The translations under genes and the position numbers were made by a program. Positions 1 through 7,519 of a DNA stretch of 43,903 nucleotides are shown here, piece by piece. Source of the stretch: a virus; IMG/VR virus record IMGVR_UViG_3300013094_000101, positions 1-43,903 of that record; one strand, 5' to 3'. How positions within the stretch are numbered: position 1 is the first letter of the stretch; the number at the start of each line of letters is the position of its first letter. A model generated the notes under the pieces. That model was not told the origin of the DNA, did no database searches, and saw only the letters and a program-made list of their open reading frames with translations.

Positions 1-387
1 AACGGTTTTGAAATTTATCTCAAGAAGTCTCACATGACGATCAATCCGGATGCCAGCATCACAATCGAACATGCGGATTCACAAAGCATCATTGAATTGG
101 TCGGACCTGATTGCAACATTACGACACAAGCAAACGTCAACATCACAGCCGCGACAAAAATCGAAGCGACTGCTGAGACATGCATACTCAACGGAACTAA
201 GAAGACTCAGCTAGGGCCATCGGGAAATTACAGCGCCGTTGGAGCTGAACCGATGTGGGCATTCGTAAAAGCTCTAAGTGCTGCTGTTGACTTAAAATGG
301 CCATGCAGCCCAGGTGTAAATAGTGCGGCAGCAGCAGCTGCAGAAATTGCATCATCATCTAAGAATGTTAAAGTTTCTGTGCCTTAA
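1..387 (+). CDS. Baseplate spike/hub protein, C-terminal part (gp5/VgrG-like), 5' partial
   Basis: The reading frame is open from the first base, so this is the C-terminal 128 residues of a longer protein and the internal ATG at 34 is not its start. The visible part has short alternating beta-type repeats of the kind ASITIEHADS, NITTQANVNITAATKIEATA and LNGTKKTQLG. This is the pattern of the triple-stranded beta-helix and OB-like tails of T4 gp5, VgrG and phage baseplate V proteins. An Ala-rich linker and the end KNVKVSVP follow. The role would be the membrane-puncturing spike at the tip of the tail tube. The last 12 codons are repeated, with many synonymous changes, at the end of the downstream endonuclease gene (1509-1547), which suggests that this 3' end was supplied by the mobile cassette. 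Assignment rests on sequence style and baseplate context only. Confidence 0.6.
   Translation, partial: NGFEIYLKKSHMTINPDASITIEHADSQSIIELVGPDCNITTQANVNITAATKIEATAETCILNGTKKTQLGPSGNYSAVGAEPMWAFVKALSAAVDLKWPCSPGVNSAAAAAAEIASSSKNVKVSVP
349..387 (+). repeat. Recoded 3' end of spike gene (copy 1 of 2)
   Basis: Twelve codons plus stop encode ASSSKNVKVSVP. The partner at 1509-1547 encodes ASTSQNVKVTVP. Most codons differ at the third base and this copy is the more AT-rich of the two, as expected if it came in with the endonuclease cassette and the partner is the original 3' end. Confidence 0.65.
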
Positions 388-393
388 AAAGTT

Positions 394-414
394 GCTGTAG
401 ATCTTAAATGGCCT
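394..414 (+). repeat. Fossil copy of spike codons AVDLKWP beyond the stop
   Basis: In the same frame as the spike gene but after its stop codon, these seven codons spell AVDLKWP. The same peptide is encoded at 283-303 inside the gene. Every nucleotide difference between the two copies is synonymous. This suggests a second, older duplicated gene end left by an earlier insertion or recombination. Confidence 0.5.
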
Positions 415-416
415 AA

Positions 417-425
417 GATATATAA
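417..425 (+). promoter_or_regulatory. Putative promoter (GATATATAA) of the GIY-YIG gene
   Basis: An AT-only box GATATATAA lies 9 bases before the ATG at 435, followed by the A-rich leader AATAAAACT. It resembles the TTGATATATA motifs before other genes in this window. The very short spacing to the start codon makes this one less certain. Confidence 0.3.
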
Positions 426-434
426 AATAAAACT

Positions 435-1547
435 ATGTATCATTACGTCTATAAATTAGCAAATCCTATTACAAATGAATTTTATATCGGTAGCAGAAGT
501 TGTAAATGCAAGCCAGCTGAAGATACTTATATAGGTTCAATGCAAGCATGGCCAAAGCAACCTGGATTCAATAAAAAAATATTAGTAAAGTCTATTTTAA
601 AGGATTCATTCAATTCACATGAAGATAAATTAAGTTATGAATTAAACTTAATTAAGGAACATTGGAATGATCCACTAAATAGAAATTATTCTTTACCGAA
701 TTCTTCTTTTAGTAATGGTACATTCACAGTAGAAGATTGCGCTGGTAATCGTTTTATTGTAAAACCAAATGATCCACGTCTGCTAGATGGATTAGTTATT
801 AAATTATCTACATATAAAGATAAAAATGGTAAGATTTCATATGTACGTATAGACGATCCAAAAGTTTTAACCGGTGAACTTGTTGGTATTAATAAAGGTA
901 AAAAAAGCGTATCTAACAAAGACGGTAAAATATTTCAGGTTTCATTAAGTGACGATAGATTAAAAACAGGTGAACTTGTTGGTATTAATAAAGGAAAAAC
1001 TCTCACAAAAGATAAATGCGGAAATAAATTATTTGTCAACTCTGATGATATAAGATTAAAAACAGGTGAACTTGTTGGTATAACAAAAGATTTTTTTACT
1101 GTTGAGGATAAAGATGGCAATTATTTTAATGTAACTAAAGATGATGAGCGAGTTTTAAATGGCGAATTAGTTGCAACAAACAAGAACAGAATTTATGTCG
1201 AAAAGGATAACGAAATCAAAAGGATAAAGAAACATGAATTGTTAGAATATGAACTAAACGGTTGGAAAAAACATAAATTACATGATGGAAAAAAGACTGT
1301 TTATAATAAAACTACTTTAAAAACAAAAAGATTAAAGCCTGACGATGTCAAAGCTTTTTTATTAAACAATCTTGATTGGATTGAGGGACGCCCGCCTGGA
1401 AGAAAATTTATTCACAATGATGAACTTAAAGAAAATCGTTACATTTTTGAAAAAGAAATCGTCAATTACGGTGATGATTGGAAACTTGGAAGAAAGCATT
1501 ATAAACAAGCATCAACCTCACAAAACGTCAAGGTGACCGTGCCTTAG
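435..1547 (+). CDS. GIY-YIG homing endonuclease with tandem repeat region
   Basis: The N-terminus MYHYVYKLANPITNEFYIGS is a GIY-YIG nuclease start (YVYK and YIGS), with a catalytic-type Glu probably further on in the first 100 residues. Residues about 95-270 hold five imperfect units of roughly 32-35 residues ending in GELVGINKGK, which probably bind DNA. The C-terminal 12 residues (ASTSQNVKVTVP) are not endonuclease sequence but the leftover end of the spike gene, read in frame. The gene is much richer in A and T than the flanking structural genes, a usual sign of a recently acquired homing gene. It sits between two genes of the tail region. Function is likely site-specific DNA cleavage that drives its own spread; cleavage specificity cannot be read from the sequence. 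Confidence 0.85.
   Translation: MYHYVYKLANPITNEFYIGSRSCKCKPAEDTYIGSMQAWPKQPGFNKKILVKSILKDSFNSHEDKLSYELNLIKEHWNDPLNRNYSLPNSSFSNGTFTVEDCAGNRFIVKPNDPRLLDGLVIKLSTYKDKNGKISYVRIDDPKVLTGELVGINKGKKSVSNKDGKIFQVSLSDDRLKTGELVGINKGKTLTKDKCGNKLFVNSDDIRLKTGELVGITKDFFTVEDKDGNYFNVTKDDERVLNGELVATNKNRIYVEKDNEIKRIKKHELLEYELNGWKKHKLHDGKKTVYNKTTLKTKRLKPDDVKAFLLNNLDWIEGRPPGRKFIHNDELKENRYIFEKEIVNYGDDWKLGRKHYKQASTSQNVKVTVP
873..1093 (+). repeat. Direct repeats inside the GIY-YIG gene
   Basis: The segment GGTGAACTTGTTGGTAT occurs exactly at 873, 969 and 1075, each within a larger repeat unit of about 96-106 bases. The units encode the motif DDxRLxTGELVGINKGK. Near-identity at the DNA level points to recent duplication or ongoing homogenisation of the repeat units. 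Confidence 0.85.
1509..1547 (+). repeat. Original 3' end of spike gene (copy 2 of 2)
   Basis: Thirteen codons including the stop encode ASTSQNVKVTVP. The codons used (GTC AAG GTG ACC) match the GC-richer style of the neighbouring structural genes, so this looks like the ancestral 3' end, now fused in frame to the endonuclease. Confidence 0.65.
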
Positions 1548-1578
1548 TGAATCTTTATTTTGAAGAAATATATACATA

Positions 1579-4287
1579 ATGCCAAGCGCGGAAGAAGCTC
1601 AATCATACGTATCCTCGATTTTATCATTGCTTGATTCAAAGCAATCACAAGCTGATGCAATCGTAAACGAAATCAAGAAACATGCGGTTGACATAAATGG
1701 AGTTCCTTATATCAAAGATGAATCAAGCAATTCGCAAGATCTTATATCGATCATTTCTGACTCATACGGAAATATCATAGATCCTTCACCAATAGTCTCC
1801 GCGAAGTCTTCTGTCATTGACGTTCCGGTGACGGCATGTCCTACAACTCCGCCTCCAGAATTTCCTAAATATTCGCAAAGCGAAATCAATAAAGTTGTGG
1901 CCGACGTCGCGGCTGAATGTGAAACTCGTGGAGTTCCGTCTCCTTTACTTCGAGGAGTTTCTCTGAAAGAATCCATCGCTGCAAAGTGTGACATCACCGC
2001 TCCAGTTATTCTTGAACCCGCTACCTTTTTACCTACGCCTCCCTTTGGCGCTGTACAAGCTGCCGCTGGGGAATCTCCTTATGCAACGACAACGGAGCCA
2101 AAAGATTCTTTAAAGCGTCCTGCAAAGACCATCATAATACTCGAAGATCTTACAAAACTCTCAGCGAAAGGAGTGACTCTAGTCGATGTCACTCCTCTTA
2201 AAAAGGTAGGTGATAGAGTCTCTTGCGGAGAAGCCATCATGAAAGTAGGCAATAAGACTCTTACGTCTCCGATAAACTCAGGAATCATAAAAAAGATTCA
2301 TGCAGCAGGCAAAGCCGCAAAGAATCAACAGCTCGTGACGATCGAAGACACTTCTACAGATGATCCCATCGGAAAAACTCTTTCACAAGCCGATGACATA
2401 TCTAAAAAACTTAATGACGTCACCTCGCTGAAAGATCAATTGGGAAAGATGGAACATGATCTCTGGACAAAAAAGATCATATTGGGTATTTATGAAGGCC
2501 AACTGCAAGGCTACTTGGAATATTACAAGTCTTTTACTGCGTTGATACAACAACGAGATGATCTGAGTTCTCGATTTGTAGCAAACACTGAGACGATAAA
2601 AAAGTTGTTAGGAGGCTCTTTGAATTATTCGACTCTATCATCAACGGGTTCTAAAGGTCCAGCAGCTCCTATACCATCAGCAGACAATATCAAAAAGGCT
2701 GATTCATTGCTTAAAGACCAACAAGACTTAGCGACGCAGATCAACACAATCAATTCACAAATAACTGTTCTACAAAAATCTCAGCCTACATATTTCACAA
2801 TTGATGGAAGCACTGGATCATTAGCTTCAGCAGAAAAAACAACATCAGGCAACTCTATCGAATACAAATTAGTTCCACTTAATCCTATGCAAAAGTCAAA
2901 ACCCGCTTTGAGGCAGTCGGATGTACTCACCAAATTGGGTCCTACGGTTCTTTCTTTCACAAACAATCTCTTGTTCAATGGATCTTATACGCCCGACAAA
3001 TGGAATGAAGCTATAGCCCCTCCAATCACAACCAAAGGGTATAATGCAGCAAAATTAGACATCGACATCAATCACCCTGGAAGTTTCTCTTACAACAAAA
3101 TTCTTTCAGGAAGCGGTGATTTTAATTTTGTGTTTAGAATCTCGAATTCTTTCAGAAGCATTCCTTGGCGCGGATCTTTGTATCAATCAAGGAAAGATTT
3201 TTATGATGCTGTGACATCTGCGACAAACGACATCAAGAACAAAGTCAACACAGATTCTTCGGCGAAAAAACTCAACGATTTAAGAACTCAAGAAAGACTA
3301 TTGCCGCTTCAAATTCAAGACCTCGCAAACAAAGTCTATGATCAAGTCATTGAAGTTTCAAAACAATTTGGCTACTATCAAATCTACCAAAGTTCAATAT
3401 ATCTTCAAAGAGGAGCTGATAAAACAGCAGAATTGACAAAACAACGAGACGATGCAAAAGCAATTTTCGATGCTGACTACACGGTCTTTCAAGAAATCTT
3501 AAAAAAATTAGCAGATGTCGAGGCGGCGATCGATGACTTTCCGATAACACTACAAAAGAATTTTAGCGGCGGCTGTGTATTGCCGGACGCTAGTGATCCG
3601 ACATGTCTACATGTCGAGGGTGAAGCTGTGAACATGATCAAATGGCCAAAATCAAGTGTGCCTTTGCCTACAGATGACGACAATTATCGAGGAAATCCTC
3701 AACCCAATTCTCCACCCATCACCGAGTTTTCTTACTGGCAAAAGTACTGTGCAAAGGCCACGGTAGTCAATCTTCTTCCTACGTTTTGGCCTATTGGACT
3801 CTTGATACCTACTCCTGCTGGGTTGTTGAAAATACCTCTTCCGATTATCTGGACACCGTTCGCGGTAATTCCAACACCTTTCTGTGTGCTTGTGATTGGG
3901 TTGGCCCTTTGTGGAATTTGTCCAGCGCCGTTTGTTTACGTCGTCAACCCAGGTTGGCCGTTTCCTATCAGTGTCGCAGGCCCACAATCTTCTTGGCACG
4001 TCACCGGAATTCGTGGTCCACAGCAAATTGCTGGATTGACGACATCGACTCCGCTTCCTGCATTTCCAAAAATCACGATACCGCTAAAATACACGGTCAA
4101 AGGAGTAACCAATCAGCAGCCTGTGACAATCGATGCAGCGCCTTACTTGACAAAGCTCTTGCCTTTCTCACAAGATGATCTTCCACCTTACGAAAGATTG
4201 ACTCTTTCGAATCTTCCTTACATTTTGTACCTGACAAAATGGTGTGCAGCAGGAAAAAAGACGATGGGTTTTTTTGAGAATCCCTAA
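1579..4287 (+). CDS. 902-residue putative baseplate/tail structural protein with lipoyl-like domain and hydrophobic segment
   Basis: I do not recognise the family as a whole. Residues about 175-260 look like a biotinyl/lipoyl-type (barrel-sandwich hybrid) domain: VGDRVSCGEAIMKVGNKTL followed by SPINSGIIKKI, with a Lys near the hairpin position used for modification in carrier proteins. In a virion protein this fold is more likely structural. Long charged, probably helical stretches occur at about 265-400 and 555-700. Residues about 730-800 are very hydrophobic and Pro-rich (for example LLPTFWPIGLLIPTPAGLL) with several Cys. The gene lies immediately after the spike-like gene and before the S1-domain gene, so a baseplate hub or tail-tip role is plausible. 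The start at 1579 has an AT-rich leader and no Shine-Dalgarno sequence. Confidence 0.55.
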   Translation: MPSAEEAQSYVSSILSLLDSKQSQADAIVNEIKKHAVDINGVPYIKDESSNSQDLISIISDSYGNIIDPSPIVSAKSSVIDVPVTACPTTPPPEFPKYSQSEINKVVADVAAECETRGVPSPLLRGVSLKESIAAKCDITAPVILEPATFLPTPPFGAVQAAAGESPYATTTEPKDSLKRPAKTIIILEDLTKLSAKGVTLVDVTPLKKVGDRVSCGEAIMKVGNKTLTSPINSGIIKKIHAAGKAAKNQQLVTIEDTSTDDPIGKTLSQADDISKKLNDVTSLKDQLGKMEHDLWTKKIILGIYEGQLQGYLEYYKSFTALIQQRDDLSSRFVANTETIKKLLGGSLNYSTLSSTGSKGPAAPIPSADNIKKADSLLKDQQDLATQINTINSQITVLQKSQPTYFTIDGSTGSLASAEKTTSGNSIEYKLVPLNPMQKSKPALRQSDVLTKLGPTVLSFTNNLLFNGSYTPDKWNEAIAPPITTKGYNAAKLDIDINHPGSFSYNKILSGSGDFNFVFRISNSFRSIPWRGSLYQSRKDFYDAVTSATNDIKNKVNTDSSAKKLNDLRTQERLLPLQIQDLANKVYDQVIEVSKQFGYYQIYQSSIYLQRGADKTAELTKQRDDAKAIFDADYTVFQEILKKLADVEAAIDDFPITLQKNFSGGCVLPDASDPTCLHVEGEAVNMIKWPKSSVPLPTDDDNYRGNPQPNSPPITEFSYWQKYCAKATVVNLLPTFWPIGLLIPTPAGLLKIPLPIIWTPFAVIPTPFCVLVIGLALCGICPAPFVYVVNPGWPFPISVAGPQSSWHVTGIRGPQQIAGLTTSTPLPAFPKITIPLKYTVKGVTNQQPVTIDAAPYLTKLLPFSQDDLPPYERLTLSNLPYILYLTKWCAAGKKTMGFFENP

Positions 4288-4292
4288 TAACA

Positions 4293-4305
4293 TTGGATAT
4301 ATACT
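4293..4305 (+). promoter_or_regulatory. Putative phage promoter (TTGGATATATACT)
   Basis: The motif lies 16 bases upstream of the ATG at 4322 and is followed by the A-rich leader CAAATAAAATAAA. It matches the TTGATATATAG boxes at 8332 and 27581. It would start a transcription unit from the S1-domain gene through the short, closely spaced genes that follow. Confidence 0.45.
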
Positions 4306-4321
4306 CTACAAATAAAATAAA

Positions 4322-5539
4322 ATGGAACTAAAAAAACAAATTGACACCGAGACACTAGCATTTGATGACAACTATTGGTTGTACCTATCAAAACAAAAGA
4401 GTAAGAACTTCAACCAAGCAGTAAGTGAAAAGTACGGACTTAACGTATATTCTCACGAATCTTATGCAGAGGATCTTGCCAAACTTTATTCAGGAATTTC
4501 AGAAGTAGCGAACAAAGAGCCTAGACCAGGTGAAATATACAAAGTGGTCGATGTGAGAGTGATTAGCTCTAAAGAACTCCAATTGACACTATCAGGATTT
4601 CTTGATGCAGTAGTTAACCTAGACCAGGAAAAGCGTTTCCTTTCGATGATTGGAACGACCGAAACTGAGTTGATAGAATCTTTGAAGACCGAAGAAGGAA
4701 GAGTAAAGTTTTGTCTTGCCAACTATCATGTAAGAATTGAAATCGTATTCCCTTATGTCAAAGCTTCGTTGTACGAAGGCCAATTATCACACGTGAAGAA
4801 AGATTTCTTTGAACAAATCAAGAATCCGACTGCTGCTTACTATGGAACAATCACTGGTAAGAATCAAGGAGGATTTATCATTTCAGTCGAAGGAGTCAAT
4901 GGTTTCTTACCAGGTTCTCTTGCTGCTGCAAACGTAGTCAGAGATTTTGATGATATGATAGGAAAAGTTGTTCCTGTGATGATCGAAGATTTCTTGGCAG
5001 AGAGCAACATATTTGTTTTCTCGTATAAGAAATACTTATCACATGTATTGCCATCAAAGATTAATGCTCTTGATCTTGATAAAAAATACACAGGTACTAT
5101 CACTGGTCTTGCGAAGTATGGTATCTTTGTCGAGTTCGATGAAATATTCACTGGTCTTTTACACAGCAGTAAAATGTCAAATGAATTGAAAGAAAGATTC
5201 AAGAACTATGAATTAAGCGCGGGCGACACAGTAGACTTTTGGATCAAAGAAATTACTCCTGACAAGAAAATCATCTTGACCGATGAAAATCCGTTGGTAA
5301 GAGTAAAAGAATTGGAAGAATTCAAAGAAAAGAACCTTGGAATTATTCGCGGTGGTGAAGTAGTTTCGATTCAGCCATTTGGTGCTTTGATCAAATTACA
5401 AAAAGACATCGTTGGTTTGATTTCACAAAAAGAAATCAAGACAAAGAAAAAGAGATACACCGTTGGTGACAAAGTGATGGTTACAATTGAAAGAGTCCAG
5501 AACGACAAAATATTCTTGACGATTCCAAACGAAGAATAA
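4322..5539 (+). CDS. Ribosomal protein S1-like protein with multiple S1 RNA-binding domains
   Basis: The 405-residue protein contains about four S1-type OB-fold repeats. Repeat 1 is degenerate (about 62-130). Repeat 2 is about 158-240 (YYGTITGKNQGGFIISVEGV, then GFLPGS). Repeat 3 is about 252-330 (YTGTITGLAKYGIFVEFD, then TGLLHSSKMS). Repeat 4 is about 340-405 (GGEVVSIQPFGALIKL, then VGLISQKEI). The order GTITG...G.FV...G..GLL..S is the hallmark of bS1 domains. Bacterial S1 usually has four to six repeats and brings mRNA to the 30S subunit. A phage copy could steer ribosomes to the A-rich, Shine-Dalgarno-less phage leaders, but it could equally bind RNA in another process. It is followed after 14 bases by the amidoligase-like gene, so the two are probably cotranscribed. 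Confidence 0.85.
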   Translation: MELKKQIDTETLAFDDNYWLYLSKQKSKNFNQAVSEKYGLNVYSHESYAEDLAKLYSGISEVANKEPRPGEIYKVVDVRVISSKELQLTLSGFLDAVVNLDQEKRFLSMIGTTETELIESLKTEEGRVKFCLANYHVRIEIVFPYVKASLYEGQLSHVKKDFFEQIKNPTAAYYGTITGKNQGGFIISVEGVNGFLPGSLAAANVVRDFDDMIGKVVPVMIEDFLAESNIFVFSYKKYLSHVLPSKINALDLDKKYTGTITGLAKYGIFVEFDEIFTGLLHSSKMSNELKERFKNYELSAGDTVDFWIKEITPDKKIILTDENPLVRVKELEEFKEKNLGIIRGGEVVSIQPFGALIKLQKDIVGLISQKEIKTKKKRYTVGDKVMVTIERVQNDKIFLTIPNEE

Positions 5540-5553
5540 AACAAATTTATTAA

Positions 5554-6957
5554 ATGAAGATCAAAAAATCTTACACAGAGAAAGAAGTATTAGATGGAGC
5601 ACGTCTAGGGATAGAATTCGAGTTCTATTCAAATCTTCCTCTTGAAGAAACGGCAAAGTCTATTGCTCAGTACATCGGTAAACGTGTAGTCATTCCGATG
5701 GCACTGAGCAATATCCTTGAGCCAAAACCTCTTTATCACTCTCCTGTCAATCCGTCGGCTGATATTTTTAAGCTTGAACCAGATTATTCAGGTGGAAAAA
5801 ATATGTGTGAATTGGTAACAGGCCCTATGGCTTATCGCGATGCCAGAAATGTATTGATCAAAGTTTTTGAATGGATTGGAACAAATGGCTACACAAACGA
5901 ACGTTGTTCAACTCACGCAAACGTCAGCATAGATCCAAATAAGATACATACTCTATCACTGATTCCGCAGTTACACATTGCAAAATTCATATTGGATTTC
6001 GATGAACAAAGAATCTATGACATATTTCCAGAAAGAGCTGAATCGGTTTACGCGCGAAGCATCAAGAGCATTCGCCCAAACAAAGTGCTATTTTTCAGCC
6101 CTGGGCTCGAAGAATTTAGCCGAGCAACATTGACGCTTCCTGCTGATGAAAAATACTATGGAGTGAATTTCCTAAAAGCTGAAAAAGGATACTTGGAATA
6201 TCGTTACATGGGCGGAAAGGATTATCACAAAAAGACTCGTAAGATACTTGATTTGATCGACTATTACATTATGCATTTGTACAATACATTGAATTTCAAC
6301 GGAGTTTTTTCCGAGAATGATCGAGCAAAGTATAAAGCGTTGATGGAAAGACAACATATCATTTACAAATCATTCATAAAGTACGGAGAATTCAAAAAGA
6401 ATTTTCCTGACATTGAAGTTTCTATGGACCTGCAACATGATGATCAATCTCTGCAAGCTGTTTGGAACAATTTGCGCGATAAATTATTTGAATTGATCGT
6501 CACTGGTGGTATGAAGAAAGGTAAGTTCAATTATGACACAGAAATAGGAAGGTACCAGCTCAGAGAGACAAAAATCGACAATTGTAAAGTATCGGACATT
6601 GAATTCATTGAATGCGAAGTACAAGGCGTGATTTCGCGTTCTTGGTTTTACAACTGTGTCGTCAAAAACTCTCGAATCGAACACTCCGTCGCAATGAAAG
6701 AAAATGTTTTCAATTTCTCAAAAATTGCTGACACACCTCTACATATGACGAACATTTGTAACGACTGTTTCATTGAAAACAAGCGCCATGTAATCAACTG
6801 CGAAGTGAATAGCGGCGTAATCAGAAATGGTGAAATTGGTAAGTTAGCAAAAATATCGAAAGAAACTATGATAGTCGAACTCATCGAACCTGCCGAATCG
6901 CCTGGCAGCTTTAAAGAGGATGATGAAGATAAGAAAAAAGTAAAAAATAAAAAATAA
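5554..6957 (+). CDS. Amidoligase-like (COOH-NH2 ligase fold) protein with C-terminal repeat domain
   Basis: Residues about 14-250 carry features of the putative amidoligase family related to glutamine synthetase/GCS: LGIEFEFYS near the N-terminus (the EFE metal-binding type motif), then MCELVTGPMAYRDA, and CSTHANVSID (His-containing motif). Such enzymes join carboxyl and amino groups and are found in some large phages, where targets are unknown. Residues about 325-440 form short repeats (IDNCKVSDIEFIECEVQG, RSWFYNCVVKNSRIEHS) that look like a pentapeptide or right-handed beta-helix type solenoid. The C-terminus is a highly charged tail rich in Asp, Glu and Lys. The gene is closely spaced with its neighbours on both sides. 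The enzyme assignment is by motif only. Confidence 0.65.
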   Translation: MKIKKSYTEKEVLDGARLGIEFEFYSNLPLEETAKSIAQYIGKRVVIPMALSNILEPKPLYHSPVNPSADIFKLEPDYSGGKNMCELVTGPMAYRDARNVLIKVFEWIGTNGYTNERCSTHANVSIDPNKIHTLSLIPQLHIAKFILDFDEQRIYDIFPERAESVYARSIKSIRPNKVLFFSPGLEEFSRATLTLPADEKYYGVNFLKAEKGYLEYRYMGGKDYHKKTRKILDLIDYYIMHLYNTLNFNGVFSENDRAKYKALMERQHIIYKSFIKYGEFKKNFPDIEVSMDLQHDDQSLQAVWNNLRDKLFELIVTGGMKKGKFNYDTEIGRYQLRETKIDNCKVSDIEFIECEVQGVISRSWFYNCVVKNSRIEHSVAMKENVFNFSKIADTPLHMTNICNDCFIENKRHVINCEVNSGVIRNGEIGKLAKISKETMIVELIEPAESPGSFKEDDEDKKKVKNKK

Positions 6958-6958
6958 A

Positions 6959-7225
6959 ATGAGCAAGTTACAATTACAACCAATCATGTCTATTCAAGAA
7001 ATAGAAGATCTTAACGGCTTTAACAAATTCAGCCAAAAGACAAAAGTTACAATCAAAAATGGTGTATTGACAATCACGTCTCCAGATTCAACTGCTGATG
7101 AGATCGATGAAAATCTTTCTAAGATTGGGTTTCCATCTTTGGGAGATCTTAAAGCTGCAATTCAAGGTTCTGTAGAGACTGGTACTCTTGGTGAAAAATA
7201 CTCGATCAAGTTTACTCTTAAGTAA
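6959..7225 (+). CDS. Small protein of unknown function (88 aa)
   Basis: It starts one base after the stop codon of the amidoligase-like gene, so it is almost certainly cotranslated or cotranscribed with it. The protein is a small alpha/beta sequence (TKVTIKNGVLTITSP, then EIDENLSKIGFPSLGDLKAA) with no Cys and no membrane segment. Its C-terminal half has a loose similarity in style to the small protein encoded at 9001-9315. I do not recognise a family. Confidence 0.7.
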   Translation: MSKLQLQPIMSIQEIEDLNGFNKFSQKTKVTIKNGVLTITSPDSTADEIDENLSKIGFPSLGDLKAAIQGSVETGTLGEKYSIKFTLK

Positions 7226-7252
7226 TTCATTGACTAAAATAAAACAACAAAG

Positions 7253-7504
7253 ATAATCAAATCATTTGAAAAATTTGTCTATGAATCTAAAATTGCTGAG
7301 ATAACAGAAATGGCTCTTGCAGATGTAAACGTACAAGCGGTTTTAAAAGAATGGGATTCCGCTGATAAAAAGAGAAAAGAAGAAATTTCCGAAGAAATTT
7401 CTGGAACTTCTCACAATGATCGTAATCGTATCATCAAGGACATGTCCGAATACAGCTACGAAGAGATCAAGGAAACAATGGAAAAGTTAGGAATAACTTT
7501 CTAA
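7253..7504 (+). CDS. Small protein with capsid-targeting-like N-terminus; probable AUA start
   Basis: The first ATG in frame is at 7310, but the frame is open upstream to 7238 and encodes IIKSFEKFVYESKIAEITEM. This strongly resembles the N-terminus of the protein at 9001 (YLQTYEQFVNE) and the T4 capsid-targeting sequence (MKTYQEFI.E). No ATG, GTG or TTG exists in that stretch. The only position that fits is ATA at 7253, preceded by the A-rich leader AAAACAACAAAG typical of this genome. The rest of the protein is charged and helical (VLKEWDSADKKRKEEISEEI). It may be an internal head protein. If the ATG at 7310 is used instead, the product is 64 residues and lacks the motif. Confidence 0.55.
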   Translation: MIKSFEKFVYESKIAEITEMALADVNVQAVLKEWDSADKKRKEEISEEISGTSHNDRNRIIKDMSEYSYEEIKETMEKLGITF

Positions 7505-7519
7505 AATAACAAAGGTTAC

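Larger units (their letters stand above)
304..1508 (+). mobile_element. GIY-YIG homing cassette carrying a replacement 3' gene end (approximate limits)
   Basis: The proposed element runs from somewhere in the 3' part of the spike gene to just before the old 3' remnant at 1509. It would contain the recoded spike end, a short leader with a TATATA motif, and the GIY-YIG gene. The right boundary is fixed by the duplicated 12 codons. The left boundary is uncertain. No intron or intein is needed, because the target gene keeps an intact C-terminus. Confidence 0.5.

Noticed and set aside
34-387. A complete small gene starting at ATG 34
   Set aside because: The frame is open and protein-like from base 1 (reads NGFEIYLKKSH before the Met), so this is the end of a gene cut by the window edge.
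873-1093. CRISPR-like array
   Set aside because: The repeats are in-frame protein repeats of the endonuclease, with spacers that are also coding and similar to each other.
3652-4178. ORFs on both strands inside the 902-residue gene (for example 3786-4178 plus and 3652-4026 minus)
   Set aside because: They lie fully inside a well-supported coding frame, have no leader and look like shadow translations.
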